From the NCBI GenBank assembly GCA_009695305.1, contig SIBG01000017.1, positions 1 to 54,720 on the forward strand: DNA of 54,720 bases, read 5' to 3'. This DNA is from Opitutus sp. GTDB taxonomy: Bacteria; Verrucomicrobiota; Verrucomicrobiia; Opitutales; Opitutaceae. The notes below the pieces were generated by a model, which was not told where the DNA came from, did not search any database, and worked only from the letters and a program-made list of their open reading frames with translations. Shown piece after piece: positions 33,050 to 42,187 of this stretch. Within the stretch, counting starts at the first letter, position 1. The number at the start of each line of letters is the position of its first letter. Position numbers and translations under genes: made by a program.

Positions 33050-36000
33050 ATGAAACCTTGGCTCAGATTTTTCCTCGGCTCCGCGCTGGCGGTGTTCGCT
33101 GCGGCGTTCGCTCACGCCCAAACCTTGAGTCCCACCGGCGTTTCGGTTTCGCCAAGCTCCGCGTTGCCTGGAGATTCGATCACGATTACGGTCGCTGTAA
33201 GGAACTCCGACACCACAACTAATTTCCTCGGCACCGCGTCTTTTTCGGTGGTGTTCACGAATCTTGTGACCGGAAGCACCATTACGCGCGCCACTGCAGG
33301 GCAGATATCGCCGGTTGGAGGGTTGGTTTCAAAAGGTGTGGCGGATCCAGCGACGGGCCAGATCACACCAGGCACTGGCTCATTCACTTTTGCTACCACC
33401 GTCCCGACGCAGACCTCGGAATCGGGCGGCTATGCCGCGACCGCAACTATGGCCGCGATTACGGGAGGAGCTGGCGCGCCCTCATCGTTTTCGGTCAGCA
33501 CCGCTGCCCTCACTGTCACCGGCAAGCCGGATCTCCAAATCACCGCTCTGTCGTATGCCGCGGGCACTTCCTATGTTGGCGGCAACGTCATCCCCAACAT
33601 GTCGCTCAGCTATACGAACAACCCCTCAACCAACGGCACTGCCAATGTGCCCTATACCCCAGGCATCAATGGCCATGCCTCTTTCGTTCGCATTCAGGTC
33701 GTGTTGTCGAGCAATCCCACCTTTGGCGACGCGGACGATTTCCAACTCACGATAAATGACATCAGCGCCGGCGTCTTCGGGTCGAACCAGACGACGGACA
33801 ACAGAGGCAACCCTGCGGTGTCGTCGGGTTCAGTCACTGGAAATTCCGCTGTGCTTGCGGATGGCTCGTTACACACGTTTACGTGGAACCAGGTCCTGCC
33901 CGGCAATTTCTCCGGCTCCTATTACGTCTTGGCGAAGATCGATACACTTAATGTCCTCACGCAAAACGATCCGCCCGCGTTGAACGTCAACGGCAACAAT
34001 GTCTGGGGCGGCAATACGCTCAATCCCAGCGGCACGCTGATCAACCTCCTGCCGTCGAACTTTCCCACGAGCTACCTCGCCAGCCACGGCACCGGCGTGG
34101 CGACCGCGGCCTCCGGCTACAGCGACAATCCCTCGATGACGGCCGACGGCCGTTATGTGGCCTTCGCGTCCGATGCGGCCAACCTCGCTTCCGCCACCGA
34201 CAACGGTGGCACCGATACCAACGGCGTGCGCGACATCTTTTTCTTCGATAGCCAGACGAGCCTCGTTCACCGGCTCAGTCTCTCCCAGCAGGGAGCCCAG
34301 GCCAATGCGGCGTCGAACAATCCCTCCATCAGCAGCGCCAATGGCCGCTACGTCGCGTTCGAGTCGATTGCCAGCAATCTCGTGGTCGGCGACACCAATG
34401 GGTTTAGCGACATCTTCGTTGTCGACACGATCACCCACCTCATCTCCCGCGTGAGCGGCGCCAACGCCACCGGTGGTGGGCAGGCCAACAATCCGAGCTT
34501 TAAGCCCGCCATCAGCCAGACCGGCCGCTATATCGTATTCCAATCGACCGCGACCAACCTGACCGCGACGCCGACAACGGTCGGCCGAAGCCACATTTAC
34601 CTCTACAACCGCGACGTTTCGGGTTCCGGCACCTTCGACACGCCTGGCAATACCTCCACCACAATGATAGATGTGACGAGCACCGGCGCCGAGAACAATG
34701 GCAACGCCATCCAAGCCGCGATTAGCGCGGACGGCAGTCGTGTGGCCTTTGCGTCGGCAACGCCCATCGGGACCACCAACCTCGTCGCGACGGTGACCAC
34801 CGCCGGCCGACAGCATGTCTATGTGCGCTCGACCGGGCTTCCCATTCTACCTAACCTGGCCGCCACTGTCACGCTGGGCGCCACCGTCCTAGTCAGTGTT
34901 CAGACCACTACGACCATCGAAGGCAACGGAAACAGCCAGACGCCATCGCTGAGCGCCATTGGCAACTACGTCGCCTTCGCGTCGCTGGCCGACGATCTCC
35001 TCGGCGTTGGCAATGATAAAAATGGCGTGTCCGATATTTTCGTTTACGACAACACGGGCAGCGGGACCAACGGCAAAGTGACTCGCATGAGCGTTTCCAC
35101 CGGTGGCGTCGAAGGCTACGATCCCTCGCAGTATACCGTCGGTGGGATTGATTTTCGGCTGGGCAGCATCAATCCGACCATCAGCTCCGATGGTCGCTAT
35201 GTAGCGTTCGCCTCGCTGGACGCTAATCTCACGACGGGCGATACTAACGGTCAGTATCAAGGCAATGGTGCGACTGGCACTCCCACAGTCGCGGGCGGCG
35301 CGATTACCTCTATCGCGGTTGGTGCGGGCGGCACGCAATATAGCCAGGCGTCTCCGCCGCGGGTGGTAATTACCGATCCATCGGGAAGTGGTGCTGTTTA
35401 CTCCGCGACTGTCAGCGCTGCCGGGGTGGTGACCTCCATCAACGTGGTGGCAGGCCAAACTGGTGCTGGCTATTCGGCAACTCCCAAGGTCGTGATCGCC
35501 TCTGATTCCAACAACGCCCTCGATATTTTCGTCCACGACCGCGATGCGAATAACGCCAGCCCCACTGGCGCGGGCGTTCCCGCCAATTACGATACAGTCG
35601 CGACGACGACCCAGATGATCAGCGTGAATCCCTTCGGTTATCAGACGAACGGCCCGAGCCTGCTCGGCGTGCCGAGCACCGCGGCGAGCAATATCTATCC
35701 GGTCATCAGCGCGAACGGCCGCTTCGTGGCCTTCCCCACTGATGCCGAGAACAACGCCGGCCTCGCATTCGGCGCGACCAATCTGCTCCCGCTCGACAGC
35801 AACGGCCTGCGCGACGTCTTCCTCTTCGACCGTCGCACCACGTCGACGATCACGCCGCCCACGCCGCCCACGGTCACGATCACGAGCCCCGGCGCCGCCC
35901 CGGTCCTCGTCAACACCGCGGTGCCGCTCACCGCGAGCGCCACGACCACCATCGGCGTCGTATCCAGTGTCCAATTCTTCGTCAATGGCACCCGCCTCGG

Positions 36001-39000
36001 CACGAGTTCGGTGTTTCCCTACACCCAGACGTGGACGCCCAATGCAGTCGGCACGTTTACGCTCAGCGCGCTTGTGACCGACAGCTTCGGCAACATTGGC
36101 GTTTCGGCTAACGTCACCGTCACGGTCAACGCGGCACCCTCCGTCGGCATCACCGACGTCCGTCCGACCGGCAGCCTCGTTCTCGCCCCCGCCGTCGTGA
36201 ACATTCCGCAGACCATCACCGCAACAGCCGGCGCGTCGAATCCCGGCGCGACGATCGCCAGCGTCCAGTTTTTCGTCAATGGTGTCGCCCTGCCGGCGGG
36301 CGTCTTGGCTGCGGGCGTCTGGACCACCTCATGGACTCCGCTGGCGGCCGGCACCTTTACTCTGACGGCGAGGGCCACCGACACCCCCCCTGGAACGCAA
36401 ACCACCTCGGCGGCCGTCAACGTCACCGTGGTCACGGCCGGCGGCGGCGGTGGTGGTGGCTCCAGCACTCCACCCACCGTTAGTCTCAACCCGTTGCCAC
36501 CGGCGACCGGCTCGGTCAACTCCCGGATCACGCTCACCGCCACCGCGGCGGCGGTTGGCGTCGGCGGCAGCATCGCGAATGTGCAGTTCTTCGCCAACGG
36601 CATTCTCCTCGGCACGGTGACAACCGCACCCTACACCTTCGTCTGGGTGCCTCTGGCACTCGGCAATTACTCGATCACTGCGGTCGCGACCGACAATGTG
36701 GGGGCGAGCACCACGTCCGCTGCGGCGACGGTCAACATCAATGGCGTGCTCCTCATTTCAATCAACACGCCCGTGACGGGCTCGTCGGTGCCCGTTAACA
36801 CGCCACAGACCGTGACGGCGACGGCGAGCGTCACCAACGGCACGGTGGTCAGCGTCCAGTTCCTCGCCAACGGCACGTCGATCGGCTCGGCCAGTGCGTT
36901 CCCCTACCGGATCGAATGGACGCCAGCTACGCCCGGCACTTACGCGCTCACCGCGGTCGCGATCGACAACACCGGTGCGCAGGCCTTCTCCAGCGCCAGC
37001 ACCGTGACGGTCAGCACCGGCACCGCGCCCAGTGTGACGATCGCGAGCCCCACGGCCAGCGCCTCCGTCACCACCGGCAGCATCCAGACCATCGTGGCCA
37101 ACGCCACGGCTGGGGCCGGCACCGGCACCATCGTCAGCGTGCAGTTCTTCGCGAACGGCCTCTCCCTCGGCACCGATACGGTGTTCCCCTACAATCAGAC
37201 GTGGACGCCGACCGGCACTGGGGCGGTGGCTCTGACGGCGGTGGCGACCGATTCGCTCGGCAATCGCACGACCAGCACCGCCGTCAACGTCACGGTGGCG
37301 GGCTTCAGTCCGGGCGCGCCCACGGTTTCGCTCACGGCCCCGCTGGCCGGCGCCTCGCTGCCCGTCGGCGTGGCGACGATCGTCGCCGCCAGCGCGACCG
37401 ATGCGGACGGCACCATCGCCAGCGTGCAGTTCTTCGCGAACGGCGTTTCGATCGGCGTCAAGAGCGCCTTCCCCTATAACATCGCGTTCACGCCCAACTC
37501 GCCGGGCATCTACGTGCTCGCAGCGCAGGCCACCGACAACGCCGGCAATCTTACCACGAGCAGTTCGATCTCGGTCACGGTCAGCGGCGGCACCGCCCCG
37601 ACCGTTTCGGTGACGGCTCCCGCGGCTTTGACCACCCTCGGCGTCAACACCCCGCAGACGATCACCGCCAGCGCCTCGTCGTCCGGCGGCACGATCACGA
37701 GCGTGCAGTTCTTCGTGAACGGCGTCCCGCTCTCCACGGATGCGGCCTTCCCCTATGCGGCCGCCTGGACGCCCTTGGCGCTCGGCACCTACTCCCTCAC
37801 GGCCCGCGCCACGGACAGTGTCGGCAATATCACCGATTCCGCGCCCATCGTGGTCACCGCGGGATCATCGGCCGCACCCACCGTCGCGGTCACGAATCCT
37901 GCCAACGGTAGCGCCTACACCGTCGGCACCTCGCTCAATCTGGCCGCGGACGCCGCGGACTCGGACGGCACGGTCGCCAGCGTCCAATTCTTCGTCAACG
38001 GACTGTTGCAGGGCGCCGCTGATCTCATTTCGCCGTATTCCGCCCAGTGGACGGCGGGCTCCACCGGCGTTTACACGATCACGGCCCAAGCCACCGACAA
38101 CACCGGTAACGTCACGACCAGCGCGCCCATCACCGTCACCATCGGGGCCAACGCCGCGCCCACGGTCGCGCTCACCAGTCCGGCCACCGGCCTCAGTTAC
38201 GGCCTCGGTAATTCGGTGCTCATCGCCGCCACCGCGGCGGACGCCGATGGCACCGTCGTCAGCGTGCAGTTCTTCGCGAACGGCCAGAATGTCGGCACCG
38301 CGTCCGCCGCGCCCTATAATTTCAGTTGGCGCCCCACCGCCGCCGGCGCCTATCGGATCACCGCCGTCGCCACCGATAATGTCGGCAACACCACGACGAG
38401 TGCGCTCGTCTCCGTCACGATCACCGCGGCCGCCGCCCCCGTGGCGAGCGTCACCAATCCCGTGGCCGGCGCGACCTACATCGCGGGCAACTCGATTCCC
38501 TTCAATGCCACCGCCAGCGGCGGCAACGGACCGATTTCCCAAGTCCAGTTCTTCGTGAACGGCGCGTCGCTCTCGGTGGACAACTCGCAGCCGTATTCCG
38601 CCACCTGGACGCCGCTCGCGCCCGGCACCTACAGCCTCCTCGCCGTGGCGACCGATAGCGCCGGCATCTCCTCCAACTCGCCCGCGCTCAACGTCGTCAT
38701 CGGCGGCAACGCCCCGCCGACGGTCAGCATCACGAGCCCGCCCAGTGGCACCACCGTCATTGGCGGCACCATCGTCAACCTCGTCGCCGCGGCCGCCGAT
38801 GCCGATGGCACCGTCACCACGGTCCGCTTCCTCGCCAACGGCAACACCGTGGGCACCGCCAGTGCCGCGCCGTTCGTCGCCAGTTGGATTCCGACGGCCG
38901 CCGGGACCTACAGCGTGACCGCCCAAGCCAGCGACAATTCGGGCAGTGTCACCAACTCCACCTCCATCGCCGTCACCGTCACCGCGAACCTGTCACCGGT

Positions 39001-40681
39001 CGTCGCGCTCACGTCGCCCGCCAACGGCACCGCGCTCCGCGCCGGCGCCACCACGACGGTCACGGCCGCCGCCACCGATGCCGACGGCACGATCGCCAGC
39101 GTGCAGTTCTTTGCCAACGGCGCGCCCATCGGCGGCGCCGTCACCGCGCTGCCGTATCGCGTGCAATGGACGCCGGCCGCGGAGGGCATCTACCGCCTCA
39201 CCGCCATCGCCCTCGACAACGCCGGCGCCGGCACCGTCTCGGTTGCCCTCACGGTGCTCGCCGTCAGCGCCACCTCGGGCGGTTCCGACACCGTGTTCAC
39301 TGGTCCGATTATCGGCGCCGGCGAAAACGGCCGCTTTGCCGTCATCAGCGTGCGGGGCAAGACCGCTGCCTTCATCGGCTACTCCACTGCGAATGGCGGC
39401 AAGACCTACTTCCTCCCGAGCCTCGCGGTCGATGCCGCCGGTGGCTTCAACGCCGTCGACGCCACCGGCCGTTCGACGCTTTCTGGCAGCACCAACGACA
39501 CCGGGGTGATCGCCTCGCTCGACGCCGGTCGCATTACCTTGATTGGCGTCAACTCCGGACTGTTCCCGGTCAGCACCGCCATCGGCACGGGTTACTACAC
39601 GGGCAATCTTTCTGGCAAGCCCGCCAGCAGCCTCGCCGCCATCGTCGGCGCGGATGCCTCGGTCATGCTCTACGTCGTCAACGGTGCCTTCAGCGATGCA
39701 GGCTCCGGCAGCGTGGATAGCCTTGGCTCCTTCTCGATCACGACGCTTTCCGGCAACCGCTTCACCGGCAAAGCTGATCCCGCGACTGGTTTCCTCAGCG
39801 GCACGCTCACCGGCGTCAACGGCGGCGCGTTCATGGCGGCCACCGGCTCGGGCATTTCGTTCAGCGACGGCTTCCTGCGCAACCTCTCCACCCGTGGCCA
39901 GGTCGGCACCGGCGACAATGTCTTGATCGCCGGCTTCGTCGTCGGCGGGACCACCGCCAAGCAGATCCTCATTCGCGCCATCGGCCCGTCGCTCACGCAG
40001 TTCGGCATCACCAGCGCGCTGGCGAATCCGCAACTGCAGGTCTTCAGCGGGTCCGCCCTGATCACCTCGAACGACAACTGGGGCGGCGACGCCGGGATCT
40101 CCGGCGCCTCCGGCTCGGTCGGCGCCTTCCCGCTGATCACGACGAGTCTCGACTCCGTCGTGCTCATTTCGCTCCAACCCGGCGCCTACACGGCGAAGGT
40201 CAACGGTGCCGCTGGCGGCACCGGCGTGGCGCTGGTCGAACTCTACGATGTGGATAACCCCGCCGCATTCTCGGCCCAAAAAGTGATCAATGTTTCGACG
40301 CGTGGCTTGGCTGGCACCGGCCAGGCTCAGCTGATTGCCGGGTTCGTCATCAACGGCAACACCTCGAAGAAAGTCCTGGTGCGCGGCATCGGCCCCGCGC
40401 TCACGCAGTTCGGCGTCCTCGGCGTCCTCGCGGATCCGGTGCTCCGCATCGTCCGCAACAGCGACAACCTCGTCATTCGCGAAAACGACAACTGGGAAAT
40501 CGGCAACGATGTGGCGCTGATCCTCGATGCGGCCGCGAAGACCGGGGCGTTTGCGCTGCCCGCGGGCAGCAAGGACTCCGTGATCCTGATCAACCTCCCG
40601 CCCGGCAGTTACAGCGCGCAGGTGTCCGGCACCGGCACGACGACCGGCGTCGCGAGCGTCGAGGTCTACGAAGTGCCGTGA
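33050..40681 (+). CDS. Giant secreted multidomain surface protein
   Basis: About 2543 residues. Signal peptide KPWLRFFLGSALAVFAAAFA (cleavage near AHAQ). A CARDB-like/beta region comes first, then about 34100-35840 PD40-like propeller repeats (DNPSMTADGRYVAFASDAAN; NPSISSANGRYVAFES). Twelve Ig-like repeats of about 95 residues follow (35865-39265), each with VQFFxNG and FPYxxxWTPxxxGxYxLTA. The C terminus has two copies of STRGxxGTGxxxLIAGFVxxG...RxIGPxLTQFG (from 39888 and 40294), common in Verrucomicrobia surface proteins. ATG 33050 has GAGGT before it; ATG 33008 overlaps the secretin stop and is possible. It is probably exported by, or displayed with, the upstream machine. Confidence 0.8.
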   Translation: MKPWLRFFLGSALAVFAAAFAHAQTLSPTGVSVSPSSALPGDSITITVAVRNSDTTTNFLGTASFSVVFTNLVTGSTITRATAGQISPVGGLVSKGVADPATGQITPGTGSFTFATTVPTQTSESGGYAATATMAAITGGAGAPSSFSVSTAALTVTGKPDLQITALSYAAGTSYVGGNVIPNMSLSYTNNPSTNGTANVPYTPGINGHASFVRIQVVLSSNPTFGDADDFQLTINDISAGVFGSNQTTDNRGNPAVSSGSVTGNSAVLADGSLHTFTWNQVLPGNFSGSYYVLAKIDTLNVLTQNDPPALNVNGNNVWGGNTLNPSGTLINLLPSNFPTSYLASHGTGVATAASGYSDNPSMTADGRYVAFASDAANLASATDNGGTDTNGVRDIFFFDSQTSLVHRLSLSQQGAQANAASNNPSISSANGRYVAFESIASNLVVGDTNGFSDIFVVDTITHLISRVSGANATGGGQANNPSFKPAISQTGRYIVFQSTATNLTATPTTVGRSHIYLYNRDVSGSGTFDTPGNTSTTMIDVTSTGAENNGNAIQAAISADGSRVAFASATPIGTTNLVATVTTAGRQHVYVRSTGLPILPNLAATVTLGATVLVSVQTTTTIEGNGNSQTPSLSAIGNYVAFASLADDLLGVGNDKNGVSDIFVYDNTGSGTNGKVTRMSVSTGGVEGYDPSQYTVGGIDFRLGSINPTISSDGRYVAFASLDANLTTGDTNGQYQGNGATGTPTVAGGAITSIAVGAGGTQYSQASPPRVVITDPSGSGAVYSATVSAAGVVTSINVVAGQTGAGYSATPKVVIASDSNNALDIFVHDRDANNASPTGAGVPANYDTVATTTQMISVNPFGYQTNGPSLLGVPSTAASNIYPVISANGRFVAFPTDAENNAGLAFGATNLLPLDSNGLRDVFLFDRRTTSTITPPTPPTVTITSPGAAPVLVNTAVPLTASATTTIGVVSSVQFFVNGTRLGTSSVFPYTQTWTPNAVGTFTLSALVTDSFGNIGVSANVTVTVNAAPSVGITDVRPTGSLVLAPAVVNIPQTITATAGASNPGATIASVQFFVNGVALPAGVLAAGVWTTSWTPLAAGTFTLTARATDTPPGTQTTSAAVNVTVVTAGGGGGGGSSTPPTVSLNPLPPATGSVNSRITLTATAAAVGVGGSIANVQFFANGILLGTVTTAPYTFVWVPLALGNYSITAVATDNVGASTTSAAATVNINGVLLISINTPVTGSSVPVNTPQTVTATASVTNGTVVSVQFLANGTSIGSASAFPYRIEWTPATPGTYALTAVAIDNTGAQAFSSASTVTVSTGTAPSVTIASPTASASVTTGSIQTIVANATAGAGTGTIVSVQFFANGLSLGTDTVFPYNQTWTPTGTGAVALTAVATDSLGNRTTSTAVNVTVAGFSPGAPTVSLTAPLAGASLPVGVATIVAASATDADGTIASVQFFANGVSIGVKSAFPYNIAFTPNSPGIYVLAAQATDNAGNLTTSSSISVTVSGGTAPTVSVTAPAALTTLGVNTPQTITASASSSGGTITSVQFFVNGVPLSTDAAFPYAAAWTPLALGTYSLTARATDSVGNITDSAPIVVTAGSSAAPTVAVTNPANGSAYTVGTSLNLAADAADSDGTVASVQFFVNGLLQGAADLISPYSAQWTAGSTGVYTITAQATDNTGNVTTSAPITVTIGANAAPTVALTSPATGLSYGLGNSVLIAATAADADGTVVSVQFFANGQNVGTASAAPYNFSWRPTAAGAYRITAVATDNVGNTTTSALVSVTITAAAAPVASVTNPVAGATYIAGNSIPFNATASGGNGPISQVQFFVNGASLSVDNSQPYSATWTPLAPGTYSLLAVATDSAGISSNSPALNVVIGGNAPPTVSITSPPSGTTVIGGTIVNLVAAAADADGTVTTVRFLANGNTVGTASAAPFVASWIPTAAGTYSVTAQASDNSGSVTNSTSIAVTVTANLSPVVALTSPANGTALRAGATTTVTAAATDADGTIASVQFFANGAPIGGAVTALPYRVQWTPAAEGIYRLTAIALDNAGAGTVSVALTVLAVSATSGGSDTVFTGPIIGAGENGRFAVISVRGKTAAFIGYSTANGGKTYFLPSLAVDAAGGFNAVDATGRSTLSGSTNDTGVIASLDAGRITLIGVNSGLFPVSTAIGTGYYTGNLSGKPASSLAAIVGADASVMLYVVNGAFSDAGSGSVDSLGSFSITTLSGNRFTGKADPATGFLSGTLTGVNGGAFMAATGSGISFSDGFLRNLSTRGQVGTGDNVLIAGFVVGGTTAKQILIRAIGPSLTQFGITSALANPQLQVFSGSALITSNDNWGGDAGISGASGSVGAFPLITTSLDSVVLISLQPGAYTAKVNGAAGGTGVALVELYDVDNPAAFSAQKVINVSTRGLAGTGQAQLIAGFVINGNTSKKVLVRGIGPALTQFGVLGVLADPVLRIVRNSDNLVIRENDNWEIGNDVALILDAAAKTGAFALPAGSKDSVILINLPPGSYSAQVSGTGTTTGVASVEVYEVP

Positions 40682-40754
40682 TGTTTCGGCGAAGAGTGGG
40701 CCTCGCGGTGTCTCGTCGGGCGCGTCAGATTGGCGGCGTATTTCCCGGCTTGAT

Positions 40755-40813
40755 CCCGGCCCTCACGGGCCGGGCTACGATCGGAATGTAGCCCGGCGGG
40801 TGAGCGCCGGGCT
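40755..40813. repeat. Two adjacent GC-rich hairpins
   Basis: CCCGGCCC/GGGCCGGG with a TCAC loop (40755-40774) and AGCCCGGCG/CGCCGGGCT (40790-40813), between the giant gene and the convergent CPBP gene. Neither has a U tract, so palindromic repeats or bidirectional terminators are both possible. The rest of 40682-40887 holds no gene that I can see. Confidence 0.7.
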
Positions 40814-40887
40814 GGTCCGGGCCATTGCCCGAATTTCCCCCAACGCGACGGGACGCCGGTCTCACCCCATGAATCCCAGCGCCGCCT

Positions 40888-41463
40888 TCACCGCCACGAC
40901 CCCAAGATTTTCGCCGCGTGCGCCGCGAAGCACGGCAGCAGCGACCGTGACGGATTCCACGCCGCGAGCCGGGTCACATAGAGCCAGAGGGAAGTCGCGA
41001 ACACCGCCGTCGCGCTGAACCAACCCTTCGCGTCGAAGGTGAACGCAAATCCCGCGTCGTCCCATCGCCACAAAAACGGATGCAACGCCGCGAACCCCAC
41101 CGAGGCGCCCAACGCCGCGCCTCCCATCATCGCTCGTCCGCGATTTTCCACCACGAGCCACCCCCGAAAGATCAGCTCCTCAATGATCGGCGCCCCCGCC
41201 ACGGAGTAGAGTGCGAAGAGCCACGTCATGCGCGACTGCTGCGCCGCGAGCCCGAGCGCACTTTCCCCGATCGTCTCGGCCGCGAGAATCACCCACCCAC
41301 CGGCGATGGCGATCAGCACCGCGCGTCCCGGCGCGTTCGTCGCGCCTGGCAGCGCCCGCGGATTCGCCGCGCCAGCTTGGGCTGACCGCCGGTCGTCGTT
41401 CCATAACTTGCCGCCGTAAATCCCCGCCGCCGTCATCAGCAGGAGAAGGAGAGGGTGTTTCAC
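40888..41463 (-). CDS. CPBP-family intramembrane protease, C-terminal frameshift likely
   Basis: About 191 residues from GTG 41463 (or TTG 41499). Several membrane helices; the CPBP/Abi motif EExxxR is in APIIEELIFRGWLVV, a second motif His is in ASVGFAALHPFLWRW and a third motif His in LPCFAAHAAK. Just after that His the frame ends quickly in ILGSWR, while another frame continues as NLGVVAVKAALGFMG, the expected hydrophobic tail. A 1-base deletion near 40915 would explain it. Relatives act in CAAX-like processing or bacteriocin immunity. It may retain activity. Confidence 0.7.
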   Translation of the reverse strand: MKHPLLLLLMTAAGIYGGKLWNDDRRSAQAGAANPRALPGATNAPGRAVLIAIAGGWVILAAETIGESALGLAAQQSRMTWLFALYSVAGAPIIEELIFRGWLVVENRGRAMMGGAALGASVGFAALHPFLWRWDDAGFAFTFDAKGWFSATAVFATSLWLYVTRLAAWNPSRSLLPCFAAHAAKILGSWR

Positions 41464-41528
41464 GGTCTTGTCTTTGCTGATGGCACGGCGCTGAGGCAAT
41501 CCCGCTGCAGCCTCGAATGGATTCGATT

Positions 41529-41610
41529 GGTGGGAATCCGCCCGTCCGGTTCGATGAGGGGCTCACTTGCAAGCGGCGCCCTGACGACTGCGGTCGGCTC
41601 GAGTTCCTCC
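41529..41610 (+). mobile_element. Degenerate second copy of the intron-like element
   Basis: Aligns without gaps to about 38-120: shared blocks include GTCCGGTT, GATGAGGGG and, at the same 28-base spacing, CTGAC-ACTGCGGTCGG. The 5' arm of the domain V-like hairpin is not conserved, so it cannot fold the same way. It lies between the CPBP gene and the rhodanese gene. The rest of 41500-41701 holds no gene. Confidence 0.55.
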
Positions 41611-41701
41611 GGGGCGCTCCCTGGCTCCTCTCCGCCCCCTTGGGACTTCGCCCGTTCTGCGGACTTGCGAAAATTGCCGGAGGGCCTACGGTGCGCACTT
41701 C

Positions 41702-42091
41702 ATGAAAAAACTCGTTACCCTCCTCTCGATCCTCGGCCTCGCGGCGTTCGCCGTGGCGGCGCCGGGCAAGATTGCCGAGATCTCGCACGCCGATCTTCAG
41801 GCGGCGGTGGCCAAAAAATCCGCCGTGATCCTCGATGTGAACGGCAGTGAATCCTTCGCCGAAGGCCGCATCCCCGGCGCGGTCGACTACCTCGCCCACC
41901 AGGCGAAACTCGCGTCGCTCCTGCCGAAGGACAAGACCGCCCTGGTCGTGGCCTACTGCGGCAATGAGTATTGCAGTGCCTACCAGGCTGCGGCCAACGC
42001 GGCCATCGCGCTGGGCTACACCAACGTAAAGCATTACGCTCCCGGGATCGACGGGTGGAAAAAATCCGGCGCGAAACTCGAGAAGAGCTGA
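41702..42091 (+). CDS. Periplasmic rhodanese-like protein
   Basis: 129 residues with a signal peptide (MKKLVTLLSILGLAAFAVAA) and one rhodanese domain: EISHADLQAAVAKKSAVILD, VNGSESFAEGRIPGAVDYLA, and the active-site loop VVAYCGNEYCSAYQAAANAA, with the catalytic Cys in YCGNEYC. KHYAPGIDGWKKSGAKLEKS closes the domain. Such single-domain exported rhodaneses handle sulfane sulfur or act as redox or stress proteins. It is followed by a strong terminator, so it is transcribed alone. Confidence 0.88.
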   Translation: MKKLVTLLSILGLAAFAVAAPGKIAEISHADLQAAVAKKSAVILDVNGSESFAEGRIPGAVDYLAHQAKLASLLPKDKTALVVAYCGNEYCSAYQAAANAAIALGYTNVKHYAPGIDGWKKSGAKLEKS

Positions 42092-42119
42092 CGATCGGGG
42101 ATAATTTTTCGCCAGCCGC

Positions 42120-42148
42120 AGCCCGGGCCGTGCGCCCGGGCTTTTTTT
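42120..42148 (+). terminator. Rho-independent terminator after the rhodanese gene
   Basis: AGCCCGGGC (42120-42128) pairs with GCCCGGGCT (42134-42142) and is followed by a T7 run. Confidence 0.92.
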
Positions 42149-42187
42149 GCGCTCGCGACCCGGCGGGACGTGGGCACGTTCGCGCGA

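Noticed and set aside
35865..39265. CRISPR-like or satellite repeat array
   Set aside because: Units are about 285 bp, coding and diverged; they are Ig-like protein repeats, not CRISPR repeats with spacers.
33869..40279. Several long minus-strand frames opposite the giant gene
   Set aside because: They mirror the repeated sense sequence and have Arg/Gly/Asp-rich composition without domains.
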